DNA from: an uncultured Clostridia bacterium
GTDB taxonomy: Bacteria; Bacillota; Clostridia; Christensenellales; Borkfalkiaceae
Direction: 5' to 3'
DNA: 44,175 bases
NCBI GenBank assembly: GCA_947174415.1
Contig: CAMWIW010000014.1
Location: 1-44,175, forward strand
The position numbers were made by a program, and so were the translations under genes. The notes beneath the pieces are model-generated. The model was not told where the DNA came from. It was given only the letters and a program-made list of their open reading frames with translations, and did no database searches. Shown one piece after another: positions 8,683-19,248 of the stretch. The first letter of the stretch is position 1. Every line of letters starts with the position of its first letter.

Positions 8683-8945
8683 CTGTAAAAATACGGAAAA
8701 ATTACCATAAATCAGTAATTACCGTTAAAAATCTGAAAAACCTTTTAAAAACGCACATATATGCGGGGTAACGCGATTTTTAGCTAAAAAACGACATTAA
8801 AACGCTCCGAAAGTCCAATATATGTGGGGGGCAATTGAATTTTCGACCCCAAAACGGCTTGTACACTAAAAAATTAAAACCGCCATATATGAGGGGCAAT
8901 CGAAAAATTTTTGAGCTTTAATTTACAATTTTATTATAAAGTCTA
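8683..8945. other. Gene-free AT-rich stretch with three dispersed repeats
   Basis: No credible coding frame, RNA fold or inserted element is visible between the tRNA-Leu terminator and the YitT promoter. The only structure seen is the group of three repeat copies at 8754-8776, 8814-8838 and 8881-8906. Confidence 0.7.
8754..8906 (+). repeat. Cluster of three CATATATnGGGGG repeats (copies 3-5)
   Basis: Three copies lie in the same orientation, about 60-70 bp apart: CACATATATGCGGGGTAACG (8754-8773), CCAATATATGTGGGGGGCAA (from 8815) and CCATATATGAGGGGCAATCG (from 8883). They share the CATATAT core, four to six G residues and a following AA, but lack the TTATTTGCGG arm of the full copies. Confidence 0.7.
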
Positions 8946-8974
8946 TTGACTAATTTAATAATTTTGCGTATAAT
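8946..8974 (+). promoter_or_regulatory. Sigma-A promoter of the YitT-family gene
   Basis: TTGACT (8946-8951) and TATAAT (8969-8974) are spaced by 17 bp, about 28 bases before the TTG start codon. Confidence 0.88.
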
Positions 8975-9001
8975 TTAAATGACAAAATCGGAGGCTTAAA
9001 T

Positions 9002-9931
9002 TTGAAATCTGCCAACAATGGCGGCAAAGGCAAAATCACGAAAAAAGCAGTTTTGAAAATTTTAAAGGACTATTCCATAATCTTACTTGGCTGCATAATT
9101 TACTCGTTTGGCGTTGCCGTATTCCTTGACCCGTACAATATCGCTCCCGGCGGAATTACCGGTATAGCGATTATCATAAATTATTTATTGCCGATAGAAA
9201 TGAATATAACGGGCATTTTGATTATCGTAATCAACCTGCCGCTGTTCGTTTTGGGTGCGGTATTCTTCGGTAAAAAGTTTACGATTTCGACGCTGTTTGC
9301 AACCGTAGTCTCCTCGCTTTTGATAGAGCTTTGGAACTTCGTTTTCAAGGATTGCCACGTGTTCGATACAAACGGACTTTTAATACCAGCGCTTTTGGGC
9401 GGAGCACTGTTCGGTATCGGACTCGGACTTATTTTCAGAAAGGATTCTTCTACGGGCGGGACTGACATAATAGTCAAAATTTTACGAAAGAAATTCCGCT
9501 ATATAAAAACGGGTGTTATATCGCTTGCAATCGACGTGATAATAATGGGAATTGCGTTTGCGGTTTTCGGAGAATTCGAGCTTGCGTGCTACACCCTTAT
9601 TGCGATTGTGGTTTTCACCGTTTTATTCGATTTGGTTTTATACGGCGGAAATTCCGCAAAGCTTTTATACGTTATTACTACTCAGGAAAATTCGGTACTT
9701 ATTTGTGAAAAGATTTTAAAAGAACTCGACATCGGCGCTACCTACGTTGACGGCGAGGGGGCGTATACGGGTGAAAGCAGGCGCATTATTATGTGTGCGG
9801 CAAAGAATTATCTGTATCCCAAGATACGGGACATCGTAAAAGATATTGACCCCCATGCATTTATGATAGTATCTTCCGCAAAAGAAATTTACGGCGAAGG
9901 ATACAAGGACCACTTCGACGACGAGATATAA
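9002..9931 (+). CDS. YitT-family membrane protein (DUF161/DUF2179)
   Basis: The 309-residue protein has about five to six membrane helices in its first 220 residues, with the GVAVFLDPYNIAPGGITGIA and RKDSSTGGTDI motifs of the YitT family. A cytoplasmic DUF2179-type domain follows (about 225-295, with GATYVDGEGAYTGE). The transported substrate of this family is unknown to me. Translation starts at TTG 9002: GGAGG at 8990-8994 stands 7 bases upstream, and no ATG fits. It has its own consensus promoter. The next gene follows after 48 bp on the same strand and may be co-transcribed. Confidence 0.9.
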   Translation: MKSANNGGKGKITKKAVLKILKDYSIILLGCIIYSFGVAVFLDPYNIAPGGITGIAIIINYLLPIEMNITGILIIVINLPLFVLGAVFFGKKFTISTLFATVVSSLLIELWNFVFKDCHVFDTNGLLIPALLGGALFGIGLGLIFRKDSSTGGTDIIVKILRKKFRYIKTGVISLAIDVIIMGIAFAVFGEFELACYTLIAIVVFTVLFDLVLYGGNSAKLLYVITTQENSVLICEKILKELDIGATYVDGEGAYTGESRRIIMCAAKNYLYPKIRDIVKDIDPHAFMIVSSAKEIYGEGYKDHFDDEI

Positions 9932-9979
9932 TAAGAAACAATTTGAACCACGGATAAAAAATAATCAGAGGGACGAAAA

Positions 9980-11539
9980 ATGTGTAAAGTTATAGCTTTG
10001 ACCGGAACTTCAGGCGCTATGGGCGGCGAAGTGCTTTTAAGCCTTATGCAATCGGATAAGGACTTTAAAGTAAGATGTATTTTATACGAGGAAGAAAAAT
10101 CTATCCCCCCGTTTATAAAAAAGATTATTAAAAAATACGGCAATAGAATTTACGCCTTTAAGGGGAATATTGCGCGTTACGACGACTGCGTGCATTTAAT
10201 AGAAGGCGCGGACTACGTAATTAACTGTGCCTCTTTAATTCCACCCAAATCCGACCACGACCCCGTCGGGACGTATAAAAGCAACTATATCGGCACTAAG
10301 AATTTGGTTGACGCAATACTTTCAAGCGGCAGAGAAAAAGAAATTTCTTACGTGCATATCGCGACTGTTGCAATGTACGGACACAGAGCATACCCCCACC
10401 TTTGGATACGCGTAGGCGACCCTATGATTTCAAGCGACTACGATGTTTATTCTATGCATAAGATGAAAGCCGAGAAGTACGTTTTGGAAAGCGGACTAAC
10501 CCGTTTCGTCTCATTGCGTCAAACCGCCGTTCTTCACAAGTATATGTTCAAAAACAACTTAAAGGACGGGCTGATGTTCCATACCGTATGGAACGGCGCG
10601 CTTGAATGGGTTACTGACGTTGACAGCGGTATTCTTTGCAAAAAAATTGTTGAAAAGGATAGCAGCGGAGAGCTTGACGGCTTCTGGAATAAGATATACA
10701 ATATAGGTGGCGGCGAAAGTTGCCGCGTTACGGGCTTTGAATCGATAGACGGCGGTTTTAAGCTTATGGGCAAGGGCGTGAAGAAATTTTTCAAGCCTAA
10801 TTGGAACATAACGAGAAACTTCCACGGCGGCTGGTTTTACGACAGCGACGAGCTGGAAAATTATTTGCAATTCCGTACCGAATCGAACGAAATGTTCTGG
10901 CAGAGAATGGGCAAAAAGTACGGGTACTTCAAACTTGCTAAGATAGTTCCCTCTTCCGTTATTTCTTCGCTTGCTATAAAACGGCTGTTTAAAAATACTA
11001 ATTCTCCCCTCTATTGGCTGAAACACGGCAAGGAAGGACGCGTGCGCGCTTTCTTCGGCGGGCGTGAAAAGTATGAAAAGTTGCCCTCAAAATGGGAAGA
11101 TTTTCCCCTTTTGTGCGAGGGAAAGCTCGAAGACGGCTCTAAAGTCGATTACGAAGCTCTTAAAGATATAAATAATGCAAAGCCATTACTTTTAAAGCAC
11201 GGCTTTGATGAAAGCAAGCCACAAAACCGTTGGACGCTCTTTGATTTGCAGGAGGCTGCGGCTTTCCGCGGCGGTAAGTGTATTTCAAGCGAGTACAGCG
11301 GCAACCCTTACGACAAAGTTTTGTGGGAGTGCCGCGACGGTCATAAGTTTGCCATGAACCCCTACACCGTATTAAAGGGCGGATATTGGTGTCATTGCTG
11401 CGAGCCTAAGCCCTGGCGTTACGGCGAAATTGCCGATATTCCGTTCTACGGGCAAGTCTATTTCGATTCACACGAGGAAAGTGAGACGGACAATACTTAT
11501 CCACTTACCGACCACGAAGAAGATTTTATTAAAAAATGA
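9980..11539 (+). CDS. NAD-dependent epimerase/dehydratase-like protein with C-terminal Cys/His tail
   Basis: The first 300 or so residues form an extended short-chain dehydrogenase fold: a Rossmann glycine motif (GTSGAMGG, residues 9-16), acidic and NCAS motifs after beta-4, and a YSMHK catalytic-type Tyr/Lys pair near residue 157. The substrate may be a sugar nucleotide or a steroid-like ring, but this cannot be decided. The last 200 residues are unusual and contain a Cys/His group (WECRDGHKF ... WCHCC, about 451-478) resembling a treble-clef or zinc-ribbon unit. AGGG precedes the ATG. The stop overlaps the start of the EFR1 gene (ATGA), so the two proteins are translationally coupled and probably act together in a redox step. 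Confidence 0.85.
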   Translation: MCKVIALTGTSGAMGGEVLLSLMQSDKDFKVRCILYEEEKSIPPFIKKIIKKYGNRIYAFKGNIARYDDCVHLIEGADYVINCASLIPPKSDHDPVGTYKSNYIGTKNLVDAILSSGREKEISYVHIATVAMYGHRAYPHLWIRVGDPMISSDYDVYSMHKMKAEKYVLESGLTRFVSLRQTAVLHKYMFKNNLKDGLMFHTVWNGALEWVTDVDSGILCKKIVEKDSSGELDGFWNKIYNIGGGESCRVTGFESIDGGFKLMGKGVKKFFKPNWNITRNFHGGWFYDSDELENYLQFRTESNEMFWQRMGKKYGYFKLAKIVPSSVISSLAIKRLFKNTNSPLYWLKHGKEGRVRAFFGGREKYEKLPSKWEDFPLLCEGKLEDGSKVDYEALKDINNAKPLLLKHGFDESKPQNRWTLFDLQEAAAFRGGKCISSEYSGNPYDKVLWECRDGHKFAMNPYTVLKGGYWCHCCEPKPWRYGEIADIPFYGQVYFDSHEESETDNTYPLTDHEEDFIKK

Positions 11540-12480
11540 GAGTTATTTTATACGTATTTTCGGGAACGGGCAATACGTTAAAGGTTGCCAACCTGTATAA
11601 AAAATACTTAGAAAAAGCAAATAATGAGATTACGGACGCGCCCGACGAGGGTGCGTCCGTAACGGTAGATATCTACCGTGTGTCCAAAAAGAGCGGCGAG
11701 ATACCCTCCCCCGACGGCTACGATTTAGTGGGGATAGGATATCCTATTCACGGATTTTCTGCGCCCGAGCCTGCAATCGAGCTTTGCAAGTCATTACCAA
11801 AAGTCGAAAACAAGCGGACCTTCTTTTTTAAAACCTCGGGCGAGGGATTGCATTTAAATGACTGCTCTTCACAAAAATGCCTTACAATTCTGACGAAAAA
11901 GGGCTACGACGTTGTTGCGGAGCGGCACATTGTTATGCCGTATAACATGATTTACCGCCATAAAGACGGAATGGCGAAACAAATGTGGATTTACGCACAC
12001 GCCATAGTCGATATGCACTGCCGCGAGCTTTTGGAAGGCAAGCGCGAAAAAGTAAAACGCAGTCCGTTATTATCAATGTGGGTTGCACCCGTCAGGTTTT
12101 TAGAACAGAAATTCGCGCACTTGCATGGGCCGTTATTCAAAGTGCATGCGGATAAATGTGTCGGTTGCAACAGATGCGTAAACGTATGCCCGCAAAACAA
12201 TATAAAAATCGAAGACGGAAAATATAAATTCGGGCACGAGTGCGTGCTGTGTATGGGTTGCTCTTTCGGGTGTCCCGCAGACGCGATAAGCGTAGGCGTT
12301 TTCGGTCTGTGGAAGGTTAACGGAAGTTACCGCGTTGACGAGCTTGTGCGAGACGAAAACATTCCTTTCCCTTTCGTTCCCGATTACGCCAAGGGAATTT
12401 ACAGGCTTTATAAAAAATATTACCGCGAATGCGACGAGAGAATTGCGCTTGCGGGGATAGACGTAAACGATTATATTTAG
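11536..12480 (+). CDS. EFR1-type flavodoxin/ferredoxin fusion protein
   Basis: This is an electron carrier with two modules. Residues 1-150 look like a flavodoxin, with the FMN phosphate loop VFSGTGNTLKVA near the N-terminus. Residues about 205-255 hold two 4Fe-4S motifs, CVGCNRCVNVCP and CVLCMGCSFGCP. This arrangement matches the EFR1 family of anaerobes. It overlaps the upstream dehydrogenase-like gene by 4 bases, so it may supply or accept electrons for it. A hairpin immediately after the stop doubles as part of the promoter for the next gene. Confidence 0.92.
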   Translation: MRVILYVFSGTGNTLKVANLYKKYLEKANNEITDAPDEGASVTVDIYRVSKKSGEIPSPDGYDLVGIGYPIHGFSAPEPAIELCKSLPKVENKRTFFFKTSGEGLHLNDCSSQKCLTILTKKGYDVVAERHIVMPYNMIYRHKDGMAKQMWIYAHAIVDMHCRELLEGKREKVKRSPLLSMWVAPVRFLEQKFAHLHGPLFKVHADKCVGCNRCVNVCPQNNIKIEDGKYKFGHECVLCMGCSFGCPADAISVGVFGLWKVNGSYRVDELVRDENIPFPFVPDYAKGIYRLYKKYYRECDERIALAGIDVNDYI

Positions 12481-12509
12481 TTGACCCGACTTATAAAGTC
12501 GGGTATAAT
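12481..12509 (+). promoter_or_regulatory. Promoter with palindrome in the spacer
   Basis: TTGACC (12481-12486) and TATAAT (12504-12509) are spaced by 17 bp. The palindrome CCCGACTT-ATA-AAGTCGGG (12485-12503) fills the spacer and part of the -35 box. It may be an operator, or the stem of a weak terminator for the EFR1 gene just upstream. The predicted start site is only about 6 bases before the next start codon. Confidence 0.75.
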
Positions 12510-12521
12510 TATTTTCAAGCA

Positions 12522-13445
12522 ATGGAAGGTAAAGTTTTTCAAAAAATTTTTGGAATAGCATTTATCGCGATATTCGGTATTTACGGCATTGCGGTGAGTG
12601 TCTATCAGTTTTTAAGGGGCGCTGACGGAATATCAGACGGAATTATCGTACTTTTCATCGGGTTCGTTTTATGCCTTATAATATTTTTGTCTTGCTTTCA
12701 AAAATGGGGGTCTTTTTTAAGAAAAGTCGGGCATCACGGTCAAGCCGACGATATTAACTTTGCGTACGAAATTAAGGATATAGAAAGAAGCGAAAAACAA
12801 AGTAAAGAGATGCGCGAAATGCGCAAAAAGGCTTATAAAGAGAATAAATTTAAAAAGGTGTGTATTGCGCCTTGCCTTATCTGCATTTTGGGGGCTGTGA
12901 TAATTTTTGCGATTGCGGGTAGCGAGCTTTCTAAAATTTACAGCGGTATTTACGTTAAGGCGCAAGCGGAAATAATTAATTACGTTACAAGCGACGAACA
13001 AACGAGGCTTGTATTTCAAATTATAGAAAACGGGCATACCTATATTACTGCGGGTGCTGAAAGTTGGTCGGGCGTAAACTTTATTGAGGGCAACGTTGTT
13101 ACGGTTTACCACCCTGCGCTTCACCCCGAAGTTATTTGGCAACCCTCCACCGCAATTATGCTGTGCGTTGCCGGCGCGACTTTTTTATTAATGAGCGTAA
13201 TAGTGTTTTTTGCAACGAACGGTTTGACTAATTACATAGGCTTACCCGTAGGGTTGGTTTTTGCGGGCGTAAGCATTGCTTTTAACGTTTCGTTGTATGT
13301 TGCAGGCGGGTTCGGCTTTTTCGATTTGATTTTCAGTGGCGGGTTGGTTTATGCTTGCAACGCCTTTATTTGTCTTGGTATTCTGTTTATTTGCGTCGGT
13401 TGTATTAACGTTGTAAGAAGATTTACGGGGGGCGTTATGCTATGA
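12522..13445 (+). CDS. Membrane protein with DUF3592-like domain
   Basis: The 307-residue product has about seven hydrophobic segments: two at the N-terminus, one at about residues 115-135 after a charged cytoplasmic stretch (SEKQSKEMREMRKKAYKENK), and four toward the C-terminus. Between them a soluble segment (AEIINYVTSDEQTRLVFQI... NVVTVYHPALHPEVIW) resembles DUF3592. ATG at 12522 (MEGKVFQKIFG) was chosen because an upstream in-frame ATG lies inside the EFR1 gene and before the promoter. No Shine-Dalgarno sequence is seen and the leader would be about 6 nt. The stop overlaps the next gene by 4 bases. The function is unknown. Confidence 0.8.
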   Translation: MEGKVFQKIFGIAFIAIFGIYGIAVSVYQFLRGADGISDGIIVLFIGFVLCLIIFLSCFQKWGSFLRKVGHHGQADDINFAYEIKDIERSEKQSKEMREMRKKAYKENKFKKVCIAPCLICILGAVIIFAIAGSELSKIYSGIYVKAQAEIINYVTSDEQTRLVFQIIENGHTYITAGAESWSGVNFIEGNVVTVYHPALHPEVIWQPSTAIMLCVAGATFLLMSVIVFFATNGLTNYIGLPVGLVFAGVSIAFNVSLYVAGGFGFFDLIFSGGLVYACNAFICLGILFICVGCINVVRRFTGGVML

Positions 13446-13864
13446 GTAAAATTAGCGGCAAAGGTCCTTACGTTTTATTACTTGTAATGTCGGTCGTATT
13501 CTTTTTGGTCGGGTGCGGACTGACGTACCTTTTTATTGCGACAGTTTCCGACAATGCAGATAAGGTTTCGACCGAGGCGACCGTAATTCACGTTGATGTT
13601 TGGGCGGGCGAAGAGGAATTGTTGGCACAAGAAACGTACGAATATTACGTTGACGGCGTGAGATACGAAAAGAAGAGTTCAAGCATAAAATCGGCAAACG
13701 CAAGCCGCTACGAGGGGCAGACTTTTACCGTAAAGTATGACCCGAACGACCCCGAAAAGACGTTCATTCAAGATGGGACGGTGTTTATTCCGCTTGGCTT
13801 CGGAGTTGTTTTTGCGGTGATTGGAGTTGCGGCGTTTGTGTTTTCGATTAAAAATCTTAAATAA
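13442..13864 (+). CDS. DUF3592-type membrane protein
   Basis: The 140-residue protein has a membrane helix at each end (about 8-33 and 112-135) around an extracytoplasmic domain with the DUF3592 pattern: a YEYYVDGVRYEKK strand pair, then VKYDPNDPEKTFI. The family has no assigned reaction. Its start overlaps the preceding gene (ATGA), and that gene carries a related domain, so the pair may form one complex. Confidence in the gene is high; the function is not known. Confidence 0.85.
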   Translation: MSKISGKGPYVLLLVMSVVFFLVGCGLTYLFIATVSDNADKVSTEATVIHVDVWAGEEELLAQETYEYYVDGVRYEKKSSSIKSANASRYEGQTFTVKYDPNDPEKTFIQDGTVFIPLGFGVVFAVIGVAAFVFSIKNLK

Positions 13865-13896
13865 TATTCGACGGAAAATCAGAGTAATATATATCT

Positions 13897-14820
13897 ATGA
13901 AAGTTAAAGAATTTTTCAAAAATGCAGGCTTGGGTGCGGGCATCGGAATAGCTATGATTATTCCCGGCGTAAGCGGGGGAACGATTGCCGTTCTTTTTAA
14001 CGTTTACGACAAGCTTATAGGCGCGATTAGCGATTTAAGGAAGGATTTTAAAAACAGTTTCTTCTACCTTCTGCCCATTGTTTTGGGCGCTTTGGTTGGA
14101 ATTGCGGCTATGTTTTTTCCGTTATCGTGGGCAATTACAAACGCGCCTTTGCCCACCGTTTTGCTGTTTGCGGGGCTTATGGTGGGTTCCTGCCCTAAAC
14201 TTTTTAAAGATACTTACAAAAAAGGTTTTAAGCTGACTGATATAATTTCCGCCGTGTTGCCGTTTATAGTAGTTGTGGGGATTGGCTGTATTTCGGTTTT
14301 GGGCGTGAACGGCGTTATTCCCTACTTAGGGCAAGCCGATTTGAGCTCTGATATGCCCGTTTGGGGGTACTTCGTACTTGTACTGATAGGTGCGGTTGCC
14401 TCTTGCGCTTTGGTTGTGCCTGGTGTGAGCGGGTCGTTGCTGTTGCTCATTTTCGGGTATTATCAACCTATTTTGGACGCCGTTTCTTCACTTGCGACGA
14501 GCTTCGGGCATTCCCTTTTGGTGCTTGCACTGTTTGCTGTGGGACTTGTGGTTGGGTTCTTTACCATTGCAAAGCTTATGAAATTTTTATTGAAGAAATT
14601 CCCGCGCGGCACGGGTTGGGCGATTTTGGGGTTTGTTTTCGGCTCTATACCCGCGATATTTTTAACCGAAGAATTTACCACCGCCGCCGTTGACGGGGTT
14701 CAGATTGCGATTGGCGCGATTTTGTGCCTTGCGGGCGTGATTGCAAGCTTTGCTTTAACCGCATATGCGGAAGCCCGCAATTGTAGTAACCCGCACGTTA
14801 ATGAAAACACACAAGAATAA
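13897..14820 (+). CDS. DUF368 membrane protein, probable polyprenyl-phosphate transporter
   Basis: The 307-residue protein is polytopic, with about eight helices, and bears the family motif GAGIGIAMIIPGVSGGTIAV near the N-terminus and its internal echo (ALVVPGVSGSLLLLI, about 168-182), as in an inverted-repeat transporter. DUF368 proteins (PopT/UptA group) return undecaprenyl phosphate across the cytoplasmic membrane for envelope synthesis; that function is transferred here from the family. No clear Shine-Dalgarno sequence precedes ATG 13897. It follows the DUF3592 gene by 32 bp and ends at a strong terminator. Confidence 0.88.
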   Translation: MKVKEFFKNAGLGAGIGIAMIIPGVSGGTIAVLFNVYDKLIGAISDLRKDFKNSFFYLLPIVLGALVGIAAMFFPLSWAITNAPLPTVLLFAGLMVGSCPKLFKDTYKKGFKLTDIISAVLPFIVVVGIGCISVLGVNGVIPYLGQADLSSDMPVWGYFVLVLIGAVASCALVVPGVSGSLLLLIFGYYQPILDAVSSLATSFGHSLLVLALFAVGLVVGFFTIAKLMKFLLKKFPRGTGWAILGFVFGSIPAIFLTEEFTTAAVDGVQIAIGAILCLAGVIASFALTAYAEARNCSNPHVNENTQE

Positions 14821-14849
14821 AAACACATATGCGTTTACTTAATATGTTT

Positions 14850-14888
14850 AAGGCGCAGAAAGCGATACCCGCTTTCTGCGCCTTTTTT
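14850..14888 (+). terminator. Terminator of the DUF368 gene
   Basis: AAGGCGCAGAAAGC pairs with GCTTTCTGCGCCTT and six T residues end the run. Its last bases overlap the final codon of the convergent YdeI-like gene, so it probably serves both directions. Confidence 0.9.
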
Positions 14889-15447
14889 ACGTAGGTCTCA
14901 GATTTTTATTAAGTCTGTCCACTATCCATTCAATCCGCCTTGTACGCCCTGCCTCTGTTTTTGCATCGAAATACGCCCGAGCGTAGGTTTTCTTTACGGA
15001 TAACGGCATAGCCTGAAAATTCGTAAAGGCAGGTTCATATTCTTTCAGCAGTTCGGAAAGAAACACAATCTCTTTCTCCCCAAGCGCCATTAAATCGGGG
15101 GCGTCCCACTGACCGTTTCTCTTGGCTTCGTCTACCTTTGCTCTGCCGAAGTCAGTCATAAGCCCGCGCGCTTCAAGGCTCTCGACAAGTGCTTTATTTT
15201 TATCCGACCACTTACTGTTTGCCCTGCGCCGGGCAAAATACTTTTTATAAGTCTTACCATCGAGGCTTTGCATTTGTCCGTCAATCCAACCGAAACAGAG
15301 CGCTTCTTCAAGGGCTTCATCTGCTTTTACCGTTTTCGGACCGCCGTTCTTTCCGAATAACAGCCAAACGCCGTTGCTTGAAGCGCAATGCCCGTTAAGC
15401 CATTTTCTGAATTCTTCTCTGCAAGCAAAAGTAAGTACGCCGTCCAT
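14887..15447 (-). CDS. YdeI/OmpD-associated family protein
   Basis: The 186-residue protein has the family layout: an N-terminal FREEF..WLxxxH-type segment (here EEFRKWLNGHCASSNGVWLL), the EALCFGWIDGQ motif with the RRANSKWSDKN segment after it, and a C-terminal region with FTNFQAMP and RIEWIVDRLNKN. Some members are called bacteriocin-protection proteins, but the activity is not established. ATG at 15447 was chosen: AGAGG lies upstream, and a longer frame from 15498 would begin inside the promoter. It is a single gene, convergent with the DUF368 gene. Confidence 0.88.
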   Translation of the reverse strand: MDGVLTFACREEFRKWLNGHCASSNGVWLLFGKNGGPKTVKADEALEEALCFGWIDGQMQSLDGKTYKKYFARRRANSKWSDKNKALVESLEARGLMTDFGRAKVDEAKRNGQWDAPDLMALGEKEIVFLSELLKEYEPAFTNFQAMPLSVKKTYARAYFDAKTEAGRTRRIEWIVDRLNKNLRPT

Positions 15448-15469
15448 ATAATTTTTTCCTCTTACAGAT

Positions 15470-15498
15470 ATTATACCATTTCCGCTGTCAGTATGCAA
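15470..15498 (-). promoter_or_regulatory. Promoter of the YdeI-like gene
   Basis: On the minus strand, TTGCAT (15498-15493) and TATAAT (15475-15470) are spaced by 17 bp, about 22 bases before the start codon. Confidence 0.8.
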
Positions 15499-15515
15499 GT
15501 GTGATAAGACGAAGA

Positions 15516-15547
15516 AAAGCTGCGGAGCGATTACGCTCCGCAGCTTT
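15516..15547 (-). terminator. Terminator after rpoC
   Basis: A perfect 14-bp stem (AAAGCTGCGGAGCG with its complement) encloses ATTA. On the minus strand it is followed by TTTTCTT-like sequence (part of it within the stem end). It separates the rpoBC transcript from the YdeI promoter. Confidence 0.85.
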
Positions 15548-15558
15548 GTTTTACTTTA

Positions 15559-19236
<3,678 letters not shown>

Positions 19237-19248
19237 TATTGACCTCCC

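Noticed and set aside
8754-8906. Possible small CRISPR array
   Set aside because: The three units are too diverged and short, spacing is uneven, and no cas gene is present.
15448-15498. Longer YdeI-like protein from ATG 15498
   Set aside because: This stretch contains the promoter of the gene.
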